Shown here: positions 1 through 11,060 of the stretch, piece after piece
How positions within the stretch are numbered: position 1 is the stretch's first letter
Layout of the letters: each line of letters opens with the position of its first letter
Source: Balaenoptera acutorostrata
Lineage: Eukaryota; Chordata; Mammalia; Artiodactyla; Balaenopteridae
Assembly (NCBI RefSeq): GCF_949987535.1
Contig: NC_080067.1
Location: 58,896,405-58,960,404, forward strand
Reading direction: 5' to 3'
Length of the DNA stretch: 64,000 nt
The notes under the pieces: model-generated
What the model was told of the DNA's origin: nothing
The model's database searches: none
The model's input: the letters and a program-made list of their open reading frames with translations, nothing else
Made by a program: the position numbers and the translations under genes

Positions 1-119
1 AAGATAAGCATTTGCTGCAGGTGTGGAGAATGGCTTCCTGCATTGTTTAGGCAATTGGACCAGATATCCCCTGTAGTCCCTCATAGGGCTGAGTTTCAGT
101 GACACCATATTATATAGGC

Positions 120-460
120 AGTAGTTAGAAAGACAGTATATGGTAAGTGCTGTAAGAGACGTATAAAAATAAGTTGTATAGGATTTAGTGGAGAAAAAAT
201 AATATTAGAAGTAATATAAAAATAATATTAGAAGGCTGTATAGTGATAAAAAATGGGATTTGAAGGGAGCCTTTAAGGATCGATAAGACTTAGTGTAAGA
301 GGAAATATAGTGTCTAGGAAGGGGGAACAAAATGGGTGAAGAGTTGAAGAGACAAGTGCTTGATGTGCTTAGGAGGGATAGTATTAATCATCCTGGCCAT
401 AATCGTGGTTTCTATGGAGGAATGACAGGGACTTAAGCTAGAGAAATAGGCAGAGAGGGA
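120..460 (+). repeat. L2-like LINE remnant
   Basis: Diverged match to the L2 3' region: a phrase like 'ggtaagtgctgtaagaga', then a part recalling the L2 'aggaggtgacatttgag' block and a purine-rich part. Recognised by eye against remembered L2 consensus. No reading frame survives. An ancient immobile fossil; the exact ends are uncertain. Confidence 0.45.
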
Positions 461-2150
461 ATGCTTCTCCTCTCCTTTATGGACAGAAGGGTAAAATACC
501 CCATGTGTACATTGGTTACTTAATACAAAACTTTTGTGCCCCGGGAGACAGATCAGGGTCACTATTTCCTTTTTCTAGCATCATTAAGACTTTAGATATA
601 CTTGAGTCTTTTCTCCTTGTAGGGAAGCGTGAGAATAGATATCTATTGCTTCTGACTGTCAGCTGCTGCTGTTGGTTCACTACTGAGATAACAGTTTACT
701 CTTATTCAAGCTGTTAAAGTACTAGATCACAAACAGAGTTTAAGTAACAAATAGATGATCCAGAGAATGCCATTGCTTCTCACTGACTACAAGGTTACAC
801 TTCAGTCAAGGGTCTTCTCCAAGTGAGAAGGAACAAATGCAAAAGTAGTGTGTGTATGTGTGTATGTGGGTTTAAAAGACTAGTTCTCTTACTTTTCAGT
901 GGAACTTCTACTATTACACTGGCTTTCACACAGTTGCCTAATGTGCAAAAATAATTCCAATATTTGCATTGACACAAATGACACAAGAGGATGAAACATT
1001 TTACAGAAATCTCTGTGCTTACATATATTTATATATGTGTTAAATGCATATGTTGTAATTTGTGTGAACTACTTACCCAGTTGAGCAATAATGACTAAAT
1101 TAGGCAATGAAATGAATGCATTCTATCATATTTAACGTGAAGGTGCTTGGTGTCTCTTGGCTGGTTTTCCTCTATTTCTTAATTACATCCATATTGTGTT
1201 TTCGTGTAAAGATGAGCTGAACATACATATGGCCAAACACTTCTGTAATGCCATCTAATGGAGTCAACATTGTTTTCCATACATTTTAAAAAATAATTTG
1301 CATCATTTTAAACATTTATGCCTTTTGAAACTGCCATGTTTAACTGTAGAATGGAAAATATAGTTTTTGTGACTTCTCACTTGGGGATCTCAGCTGGGTG
1401 GAAGTATTTACTAGAGCTTATCGAATGACTGTAGCCTTTGTTTCCTTTCTTGGCTTGTCCCCTTCAGGCTTCTCTGAATTTCTGTTACAAGTGTTTACCT
1501 GGTGACAGTGAGAATTACATCTTGGCATGAAGAGCCCAGTGGATGCTGTCCCAGAGTTGAGGGGTATTGCACTCTGTAACTGCAGAATTATGGCTAAATC
1601 CTAGCCAATCCTGACCCTTTGCAGAACTTCATCACTGGGATCAGAGTTCTTTGTATTTTGTGCAATCAGATAGTGTGCATTTTGTAGCCCAGGCAAACTG
1701 CCAATCTCTAAGCCAAATTCAGCCCACAGAGTTTTCATATATTTTTTTAATACCTCAGTGAGTGCTACAGTTCTCATGTTTGTTTCTTAAGCTGCCCTAT
1801 CTGGGTACATCAACATTATCTGTCTGGCCCTGAAATCCTGAGTGCTTGAGTCTCCTGCAGTGCTAGAGGGTGTGTTGGAGAAGGCTGCAGCAACCACAGG
1901 TTATCAATCCTACCTGCAAAATTCATATATCAGAAATTTCAGAGGGCTTTCAGGGTATCCATCATTTAAAAAGTACTCCCTGGCTATGCTATAGTTCAGG
2001 CAGGGTTGAGAACCATTGTGATAAGAGGAACCATTTGCCTCATTAGATTCACTAACTAGAAAATATACACTAACTCAAAGCTTAGACTGTTGCTCTAGTT
2101 CTCAAAGGAAAAAAAAAAAACTCTCAATAAATAAACAAACAAAACCACAA
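461..2150. other. No gene recognised; unique AT-rich DNA
   Basis: Short spurious frames only. The part at 1480-2010 is more complex and less AT-rich than its neighbours but matches nothing I recognise. An A-rich run with AATAAATAAACAAACAAA-like sequence lies at 2107-2150. Confidence 0.6.
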
Positions 2151-2154
2151 AACC

Positions 2155-2215
2155 TGTATTGAGTGATTACTACATGCTAAGCATGTCATGTATGTTATGC
2201 TATCCAGTCTCCACA
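2155..2215 (+). repeat. MIR/L2 fragment
   Basis: Short match to the conserved core shared by L2 and MIR-type elements ('attgagtgattactacatgctaagcatg' compares with 'ttgagcacttactatgtgcc'). Plus orientation. Too short to assign to a subfamily. Confidence 0.5.
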
Positions 2216-2404
2216 CTAATGGAACATTTTCTGGTTCTCATCTTCTCAGTTTCCTGACCTTGATCTCTATGTCATGTCCCTCTCTTACTCTTTGTATATA
2301 CTAAGGCCCTCGCTCTGCCTCTTTACCCTGGTGTATTTGCTTCATAAAAATTTATTTTTCAACTGAAATTATTTTATTTGTTCATTTTTTTGTTGTCTTG
2401 CTCC

Positions 2405-2530
2405 TGTTTTGGAATGTAAGCTCCATGAGGACAGGTCTTTGTTTTGTTCATTTCGATATTCCATGGACCTAGAATCATGGCTGCTCCGTTATCAGAACTG
2501 AGTAGATATTTGTTAAATTAATAAATGTCT
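2405..2530 (+). repeat. L2 LINE 3' end
   Basis: Contains the L2 3' signature in order: 'gaatgtaagctccatgagga', a 'gttttgttcatttc' block, then 'agatatttgttaaattaata' at the end, which matches the L2 terminus (aaatatttgttgaatgaatga). Plus orientation. Confidence 0.75.
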
Positions 2531-2934
2531 GCTCATTTATCATTCTTCTTGACTTCCTGTTGCATCTTCTCTGTTTCCTTTCCTTTCAATTAGAAAATTC
2601 TAAGACTTATTTGAGGTCAATTTTTTTAGTATCTTTGAAGAAAAAACAACTGTACAACATTTTTATGTTTCCAAAATAGTATTTCAGTATTACTGTAGCT
2701 ACTATCACCCAACCGGAATCATCTCGTTATATAGGGGTGATTTTAAGAAGGAACAAATGCAGGATAAAATTTCTTCTTTATTTTTAATCTTTCAATCATA
2801 CTCATTTAATTGTAGTTTTATGTACCTCACAAAGGTATCATGATAATTAATGTCTGTTTAGTCATTTCAAAATAATAAGGCACCCTGAACCCCTAAGGGA
2901 AAAAGAGTTCTATAAATGTACATAATTAGTATTA

Positions 2935-3035
2935 TAGTTTTCTCATTTGTAGAACACAGAGAGAAAATACCTATTCACAGTCACAAGGGTATTATTGAGA
3001 TTAATTAATTAATGTTTATAAAGCAGCCAGAATGT
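2935..3035 (+). repeat. MIR fragment (3' half)
   Basis: The order 'ttttctcatttgtagaacac', 'gggtattattgagattaatt', 'gtttataaagcagccagaat' follows the MIR 3' part (tcatctgtaaaatgg, gttgtgaggattaaatga, gtaaagcgcttagaac). Plus orientation, strongly diverged. Confidence 0.55.
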
Positions 3036-5435
3036 GGGGGAAAACACATTTTCTTTGCTATTTAAAGTGCATTTCAGAGGGAAAGAGGCAAATTATGTTT
3101 GCAGTTTAGAGTTATTTACTTATTTATCTTGAATGTTCAGATAAATTGCAGTTTTTACACTTGTTCTCCTCAATCACGTACCAGGTCCTAATACCCTTTT
3201 CACTTCTTCTGTACTTGAGCAGACCCTATAGCCCTTTGTTTTTTCAAAGTGGAAGTAACTGCTCAATGCATAACATATTATTTCTTCTTTTCAAAGGTAG
3301 CTTATTCTGAAAAACATACAGGTTATCTTAGTCCTGTTTTATTTTTTCTTTGTCAACATGGTATGCTTTATTTTGTCCTTTGAATATGATTTTATGTAAA
3401 GCTATTGAATTTGACATTTCTTTATCTAGGCAGATGTGGGTGTGATGCTACAGTTTTGGTTCTTTACCATGAGCATGACACTTGACTTCAGATTGCTGCC
3501 TTTCGATTGAGTGGTTATTAAGATGTAGACTCTGAGAGAATGAGACACAGACTATAGTTATGTTGCTTTCCTGCCATATTTATTTATTTTGTTTTATGCT
3601 GTTTGAAGTCTTTGAAATTGAAACTAAACGTTCATGATTTTTTTAATGGGTTCCAAATGTGAATTTTGGCTCTAAACTTTGTCAGTGTACTCTACTTCCC
3701 TATTCAAGTTTGCCTCTTCATTACCTCCTTATCGCTGTGTTTTCAGTAGATTACAGCAGGCTCTTCTCAGTTGATATCGATCCTTTTGTCCTAATTTAGT
3801 GCATATTCCACAGCCAGTGATTGTGTAAAGGCACAGGGATTACATGATTAGCTGTGGTATCTTTATACCAATATCTAGTTAGTTAACTGGTACCAAAAGG
3901 CCAGGGCACAGCCAGGAGCTCTAGTTAAATTAGCATCAGGCTGCCATCTGATTATTTTTGCATGATCCCTTGCTTGGCAAAAAGCTTTACAGAAAAAAAG
4001 TAAAATTATGCTTGTTATTCTTGTGCAGAGAGGATGATTAATCTGTTTTGTATTTCCCTCCCAGACCCCCAGTTGTCCCTTCCTCTATGACAAGGAGCCC
4101 TGAGATTTTTTTAGTTTTCTGTTTAGGTTCTGTTTGGGTTTTCCTATTAGCAAATAGGAAACCATTTGCTAATAATGGAGAAGAAATTTAGGGAAAGATA
4201 AAACATCTTGATGTGGAAAGATCAGGTATAAAACTGAATTGTAAAGTTATATAAAAGGCATAGGTCCATGGTGTATCGAAGAAACACAAGGTTTGTCTGA
4301 AAGGTGAGTTAAGGTTATGCCCTTCTATAGTAATAAAGATTAAAGGAACATCACTCAGCTTCACTCCTTCTACCCTCAATATACAAAAATTAAATTTGCT
4401 TCTTCTCTAGTACCTTATCAAATAAATATAGATATTCTGATACGAAGTTAGAACACCTGGCTAATCACATCATTGTGATTATTACATGATGTATAAAACA
4501 TAGTTCTATAAATCAACAGAAAATAAAGTTCACCAACTGGTTAACTAATGGGTTAATATAATATATTTGGTTTATATTCTTGTAAGGACCCATGAAGAGA
4601 TGAGATGACATCTTTGGGGGTTAGAGTTGGATTTGAATTCTTAGAGATGATGAAATTTTTAGGTTTTCTTTTCCTCCCTCCAAACTGACAAAATATTTCA
4701 CAAGTTAAGGAAAACATTGAAAGTGTAATGAAAACACAATGCGCAAAACTGCCTAAATGCATCTCGTTTATTTACATTTCTAGATTTTGCAAAGCTAAAT
4801 TATTGGATTTCTTCATTGTTTTGACAGAGCCATGCTGAAAAGTAACTTAATACTTCTCATAAGGTGCTTTTAGCTAGAGCTGGAACTACAAAGACTACTG
4901 GGTTAGAAATAGGCTTCATTCAACACAGGGTTTGCCAGGACTGTGCTTTGCTCTCTTGACCTCAAGACTGATTAAAGATTAATTTGTTATTTTTAACTTT
5001 TAAAATAGTTTAACAGAAGATGGAAATGTATCACCATATACTCTGAGATACATCTTTACAAATAGATAAATTGTTGTATAACTATTGTCTTGTTCTGTGG
5101 CATGTACAGTTGTTTGCTTGGCTAGTTGGGGTGTTATGAACTTATTTATATTCAGTAAAATAATATCACTCTCTTCTGTAGTGAAAGGTACTCTGCCTTG
5201 ACTTGATATTGACTTTTTAAAAATGTAAGATAGAAAATAAGTGTACATAACAATATACAACTTTGATGATGCTGTCAGAGATGTATGTGCTTAAAAAACT
5301 CCAATCACACTATGTGAAGATGAGTATTTGAAGTATAACCCAGCTTTTGGTTGAAGACCCTATGTCTGCTTTTACTCTTTGTGTCGCGAACCATATTTAC
5401 TTAAATAGAGTTGCCCCATGATTTGATTAATATAG
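3036..5435. other. No gene recognised; AT-rich unique DNA
   Basis: No frame of convincing length or composition and no repeat I can name. It holds two small overlapping inverted repeats near 4140-4173, listed separately. Confidence 0.6.
4140..4173. repeat. Two overlapping inverted repeats
   Basis: Arm pair one is tttcctatt (4140-4148) with aataggaaa (4153-4161). Arm pair two is attagcaaat (4146-4155) with atttgctaat (4164-4173). The same bases take part in two alternative hairpins. No known element ends here. Confidence 0.8.
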
Positions 5436-5439
5436 ATCA

Positions 5440-5505
5440 TGTACCACAGTAGTTAGCACAGTGCTGGATGGAATGAAATCTTTTGTTGAATAAATGGGTT
5501 AAAGA
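5440..5505 (+). repeat. L2/MIR terminal fragment
   Basis: 'gtagttagcacagtgctgga' and 'ttgttgaataaatgggtt' match the end of L2-type repeats (agcacagtgcctggca ... ttgttgaatgaatga). Plus orientation. Confidence 0.5.
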
Positions 5506-5925
5506 GAAGACAGTCAATTTAGAAGGCATATTGAAAGTTTGTCATGAGGGGAAGAAAGCGTCAAAATTGAAATCACTGAGCAATTTTAGCAAATGTTGAA
5601 GCGTTCAGGGTACTGAAGTTCTCATAGTAGAGAATCACAGGTTTCACTGAGCTCTCTTTATTAACTGGACCAAATGTGGTACATTTTTTATGCCCAGGCA
5701 GAAATTTCTGTATTTAGCTGGGGGAATAATCCTTTAACCCTGAATTGCAAAATGATTAGTCTCTTGTTTGCCATGAACCTTATGGTCTATACCCCTTGTT
5801 CAAGCAATTAATCATGCCTTGCAGTGTTTCATGGGTTGTTCCCTTGTATAGTTATTTAGCTCTTCCATTGTTTATGGCCCCATGTAGAACATATCCACAA
5901 GTAAATTGTTGAGGCAGGGAACAAG

Positions 5926-5926
<1 letters not shown>

Positions 5927-5965
<39 letters not shown>

Positions 5966-5974
5966 TGTGGTGTG
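5927..5974 (+). repeat. (TG)n microsatellite
   Basis: About 19 uninterrupted TG units followed by a gtgtg/gtgtgg imperfect end. Likely to be length-polymorphic. Confidence 0.95.
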
Positions 5975-7225
5975 GCTATCTGTCCATGATTGTATGTTCT
6001 GAATTCATTAAACGTCAAAAATATTGCAGGTTTGATAGTATTTTGATGAATTCCAGAAGAATCAGTACTATAAAATAGGATAGGACTGTATAATATTCAT
6101 TAAAAGAGTTACTGTTGTATAATTATGAGAAAGGACATAGCATGTAAGAGTTGACCCCTAAAAAAAAATAAACAGTTGGAAACATGAAGGGAACCTGTGG
6201 AAGGAACTGTGAGTTGGTGGATATTGATGGGAGGGGGGAGGGGCTAGCTCAGTAATCAACAGGACCTTATCAAAGCACATTGTATTTTAAGTACCTAAAG
6301 TTTTCAAAGCCTTGGAATATGTTAGTATATTAAGGAACTCAGCTTATCTAGGTTTATCTGTGATCAATCTGATTTCCTTCATCTGTTAAGTTGATTAAGA
6401 GAAATGTGTATTATTTGGTGATAAATGAAGAATGGGTAAAATAAACAGCACAGCAGAGGCATATTGCATTTGTAGATTTAAAACTCATTAAACATTTGCT
6501 TTAGACAACACCATGAAGAAAAATGACTTTTCATAGATTTCCATAAGCAAAAGTGTCTGGAAAGGCAGCCTAAAAAACAGAAAGGAAGTCAATGTACACA
6601 GGAATGGAAGAAAATGATTGCTATGGCAACTGGTGTGTGGCATTAGAAGCAAACTTATACTGTGCTTAAAAAGATGATCCTATAAATGAATGGATAAATT
6701 GTATTAGAAAATCAGCAAAGACTAAATAATTTAAAATGTTTGCCCTTTCTTAACTCAAATAATTCAGAAGTAGCTCCCTGAACAAAATTACAGTCTGAGA
6801 ATTGTTGGAAAACCATAGTTGTTAATATCCATTTTATCTCTGGAATAGGGCTTAAATGTATTTTTTAAACCTAGCTAGGACAGAGATATGTCCTAGGGAC
6901 ATATCAAGAAGGGAATACATCTTCTGGGCTTTTATAAATTGGCGATCAACTTGTATGTCAATTTTTTATACTTAAGCTGAAACTTCATGTGCTTTCTGAT
7001 AACTTTTATACCTTGTACTTAAGTATTTGTCCCTACCTGTACTGGAAAAGAAAAGATAGATTGACTTGATTAATAACCAAATCAGTAGTTCAGAATCACT
7101 TTTAGAGTGTTTGTGATATGACAATTAGACAATAGATAAATAGAGGATGGATGCTAGGTATATATGAATAAATACCCTTGTTGCTCTCTAAAGTAGACTA
7201 AAAAAGAAATGTTAGAGCCTTTTGC
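5975..7225. other. No gene recognised; AT-rich unique DNA
   Basis: No supported frame and no repeat that I can name. A G-rich stretch (three G runs) is at about 6230-6243. Confidence 0.6.
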
Positions 7226-7229
7226 TAAG

Positions 7230-8870
7230 TTCTTTGAATATGAGTTCAGGTTCTCTTTTGAAAGGCTGACAAGTTCTTTCTTTAACTTCCTGAGGGAGAA
7301 TAAACAATGAGAGATCCTGGGAGTCTGATTTTAACCAGGGGAGTCTCAACAGACCTTGGCATCTTAGGCCCAGCAAAATATAGCAACGAAGCACCATGGA
7401 TTATGACATTATTGGGAGGTATTTTTCACCCAAATCTATTTTATTAATGAAAGGACAAAGAGATGAGGGTAAGAAAAATGCTGTCATAAAGTGCATACAT
7501 TCTCAATATTACCAAATTGAGGTGAGCCAAATACAGAGATCTGTCTTGGGAACCAAGTGGAACAGAGGGTCCAACCCAGACCAACTTGCAGAGTCAGCAC
7601 TACTGATTACCTAGATCACAGGGCCCCCTTCCCATGCTCAGGATATTGTAATACAAACGTTTGAGAGGTTTGTGTTGTAGAAAACAAATGATCACAAAAG
7701 GATGAACTAGGTCTTAAGTAGAGAGATCGTAATGAGCCTGTGAGATTGGAATCTTCTTGAGTAATGGAGACTTATAGTATCTTCTGCTGCTGAGATTATT
7801 GTCATTGTAAGAAAACTGTTTTCATTAACCCATATGACCTCATTTTTCTGTCTGGTGGCCAATAATACATGGACAGAACACCAGGACTGGAATAGAAAAC
7901 AGCTTACAATATTGGTGTGGTGGCTTCTAGGACTGGCTGGAGTTGCTATCTATTGTGGCAGTTTGTCGTGTTTCATTTACTTTCTTTGCACTTTGCTGCC
8001 ACCAAAGAAAGTTAAGTCACCAGCTGGGGTTGGGATTGGGTAGGGAGGGAAGGGAGAGTCAACAGACCCTACAAAATATTACTGAGTCTTGTTGCCCAAT
8101 TGTGACTTAAGAAAGATTTTAAATAAATTCTTTTAAAATGCAATTATTTGAGAAAACTGAAGTATCCTAACTATGTCTATAGCTCTCACCAGGAACCCGG
8201 TTGTGAAATGCCTTCTAGAGATGGTGCTGGGGGTTAACAGGGGACTCATTAATTGATTTAAAGAAACAAAACCTAGAAGATGTTTTTAGACCAGTATTTA
8301 AGGAGGTGAGCAGGATCTGAAATGCAAAAGGTAGATGAAAAGCCACAGAGATGGCTTCAGGACACTGCTTTCTACCAGCAGCCAGTGTTAGAACAACCAC
8401 ACGGAACAGCCGACTTAGCAACAGCTGCTGAGAGAAGTCAACCATGGACGCCATTGCTGAAAGCTGCCACTTAGAGACCGTGTGGAAGCCGAGCAAAGTT
8501 AGAGGTACAAACTTTGAGATCAGCCGTCACAAATGCCCTGCTGGAAAATGCTGGCCACCAGGTCTGACTCCAGAAACATTAGATGGAGTGTACCTGCCAA
8601 TGGGACCTTGTCATGCTGAGTGAAACCTCTGACATATTTCCTTCACAACTGGAGTGACCCTTGAGGAAAAAGGGGATCTTTGACATCCCTAAAAACTAGG
8701 GACTGCTCTCTTTTACTCTATTCAAGGGAGGAGGCTGTATGACAATTTTACACATTCCTACAGGAGCCAAGTGGGATTTCCTGGCAATTGTGGACACTTG
8801 GGCCCCAGTTTCCTGGTAGAGCGTTGTAGCCTTGTAAAGGTCAAGATCCTAGAAATCTCCCCGTTTGTTC
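7230..8870. other. Unclassified block, possible old repeat
   Basis: This 1.6-kb block is less AT-rich than its flanks and contains several short frames on both strands. One, 7834-8043 (+, 69 codons), would encode a strongly hydrophobic stretch around LLGLAGVAIYCG, which could be a membrane segment. I cannot match it to a known gene or repeat. An old LTR-retrovirus remnant is possible but unproven, since I see no primer-binding site, LTR pair or RT motif. Low confidence in any functional reading. Confidence 0.3.
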
Positions 8871-9500
8871 GGTTCCTATAATATTGATACTCTAGCTTAT
8901 TATAAAATTGATCAATATGGCATGCTTCATCTGACCTGATTCCTTTTCCTGTTCTCCATTATGTGGTTCATTAAAAACAATAATCTGTCAAAAATGTGCA
9001 TAAGTAAAGAATAGTTGTTTTGTGTCTTGTTGAAATATTTCTCTATAAACTGTAACAACATGCAGAAAAATAATAATTTGTAAATCATTAATATCCCAAT
9101 GCAACAATGTGTACCCAGTGGATACTCCAAAGAATGCTAATAATTTATTTAGAATCAAAGACATGTTGTCAGTTTTATTATTACTTACTTCAGTTTTATA
9201 TCCACTTAACATGTGTCCTGGTAGACATCGGTGAGATATAGTGTACATAGAAACAAAAAATATAATATGGAAAATATAAAGTATACTTTAGTTCATGTTT
9301 TAAATTTTAGAGTTTGCTTTAGGGTTTATTTGCTTTGGAGTACTTACTGTAGGAAAGTGCAGTTTCAAAAGAACATTGTGTTGAAATAAGAGTTGTGACA
9401 TCTACTACATCTCGGAAAATTTCCTATATAGGGTAAAAAACTTCGCAAGTTTTCTGAGTGTTTTTAGTTTGTGTAATGTTTTGGACCCTTTCCATAAAAA
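8871..9500. other. No gene recognised; AT-rich DNA
   Basis: Nothing beyond short chance frames. Confidence 0.6.
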
Positions 9501-9504
9501 AGTC

Positions 9505-9970
9505 TCATGAGATGCAGTCGGTGCTCTTCTGCCCTTCACTTAGACCTGGACAACCAGGACCCTGCCTTGGGCTGCATTCTTTCCAGATCCTTGGCTGATC
9601 CTCCTCCCGCCACATCTCTCCCACAGGGACCTGCCCAACTGGAGCCCATGTCCCTCCCCATATCCCCCACATCCCAGTCCCATAATGTTGGTACCAGGGA
9701 GCCAGAAATTCTCTGCCCCAAATACACCCCTGACCTGCTTCCTGGCCTTGCACAGGCCTCTTTCTGAATCTGTCTTGGGGGATGGAGCCAGGGGCAGGGA
9801 GGAGCCAGTCGGGCTCAGATGCAGCTGGTGGTCTCCACACACGCACCAGGCTTCTGATTTTCCTGCTGGAGCCTGGTTTAGGAAGAGAATGGGGTGAGGC
9901 TGGGGGCTGGGTCCTCTGTTTGTACTCTTGCTCCAGACTTGCAGACGTTAGCACTGGGCCAAAATACTTA
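9505..9970. other. GC-rich block of unknown origin
   Basis: About 460 bp of clearly GC-rich, CpG-poor sequence with an abrupt change to AT-rich DNA on both sides. It is open in several frames on both strands (longest 159 codons, minus, 9505-9984), which is expected in GC-rich DNA short of stop codons. The translations are low in sense (Pro/Gly/Trp-rich) and match no family I know. It could be an inserted segment, an old exon or retrocopy, or a local compositional island. No poly(A) or clear TSD was seen at the edges. Confidence 0.5.
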
Positions 9971-10233
9971 CACTTCAACAACAACAGAAGAAACTGTCAG
10001 TTAGTTTTGGATATAAGTAACATTAACATGTTTATAATTTAATGAAAGTGACTTAAGATTGCATGAGCTAATTATTTAAAGTAAATGAGTTTATTTTTCA
10101 AATGGCATCTTTACTAGAATACTTATGTTCCATATGAGTATGATATTTACTTGTCAGTTGTCAATAACTTCATCCATTGAAGAATTAGGACATTGTATAA
10201 ACTCATTATTAATTCTAGGAAGAAAACTAAAAG

Positions 10234-10267
10234 CAAACAAACAAACAAACAAACAAAAAAACAAAAA
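10234..10267 (+). repeat. (CAAA)n simple repeat
   Basis: Tandem caaa/aaac units (six or so) ending in an A-rich tract. Confidence 0.9.
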
Positions 10268-10954
10268 CCTCCTGTCAAACCATAAGTAATGCAGTTCTAT
10301 TGTTTTCATGTAGCCTCTCTCTAATTTAGTTAGGCTTTGTAAAAATGAAAATAAGGTTTATATTCTTTTCATTTGTTTTTATTTACTCTTAAAAATATTC
10401 TGTTTACCCAGGACTAATCTAATCAGCATGTTCATGTGTTTAGTATGGTACATCTTTATAAGTGGCTACTCAAATACTTTGTAGGTAATACTTAGGAACT
10501 TATGATGATGTAAGTTATTGCAACACAGAATCAAAATGAAGGAGATGTAAAATAATTTTGAAAGTTATAAAAAGTAACTTAGGGATGGCATAGAAACTGA
10601 GTTTCAACCTAAAGATAGTTTCCATTGTCTAAAAAGCAATTAACCCAGACTGGTGATAAAGACTTCTTTGGGGTTGGGGAAAGATGAGAAGAACACATAA
10701 GAATCGTGTTATAGAATAGGAAATGATGATTCACCAATACATTGTATGTAGGAGACAAAATAAACATGGGTAGAGAATTCTTTCATTTTAAATTGGTGTT
10801 GAAATTAGACAGAGAATGACCATGAGAAACCTGGGTAGTAGACAGCAAACTGTGAAGCCTTATCTGGCTTGAAAGCGGTATCTGAAGTAAAAAGAAAATA
10901 ACAGAAGTATTATGGGCTACCACAAAAATATAGACAGCAAAATAGTCATCATTT

Positions 10955-11060
10955 ATATTTCATTCAACAGGTATTTACTGAGTACCTCATACGTGTCAGC
11001 TACTGAACTAGACAAGATATTTCGATGATCAGAACAAAGATTCTTGCCCTCCACAGAGCA
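10955..11060 (+). repeat. L2 LINE 3' fragment
   Basis: 'ttcattcaacaggtatttac', 'tgagtacctcatacgtgtca' and 'attcttgccctccacagag' follow the L2 order (ttcattcaacaaatatttattgagcacctactatgtg ... ccctgccctcatggag). Plus orientation. The 128-codon minus-strand frame crossing it is spurious. Confidence 0.75.

Noticed and set aside
5927..5974. TG tract as a regulatory Z-DNA element
   Set aside because: A plain microsatellite; nothing nearby suggests a promoter.
9505..9984. 159-codon minus-strand frame with competing plus-strand frames
   Set aside because: GC-rich sequence with few stops in any frame; the translation has no family resemblance and overlapping frames look equally good.
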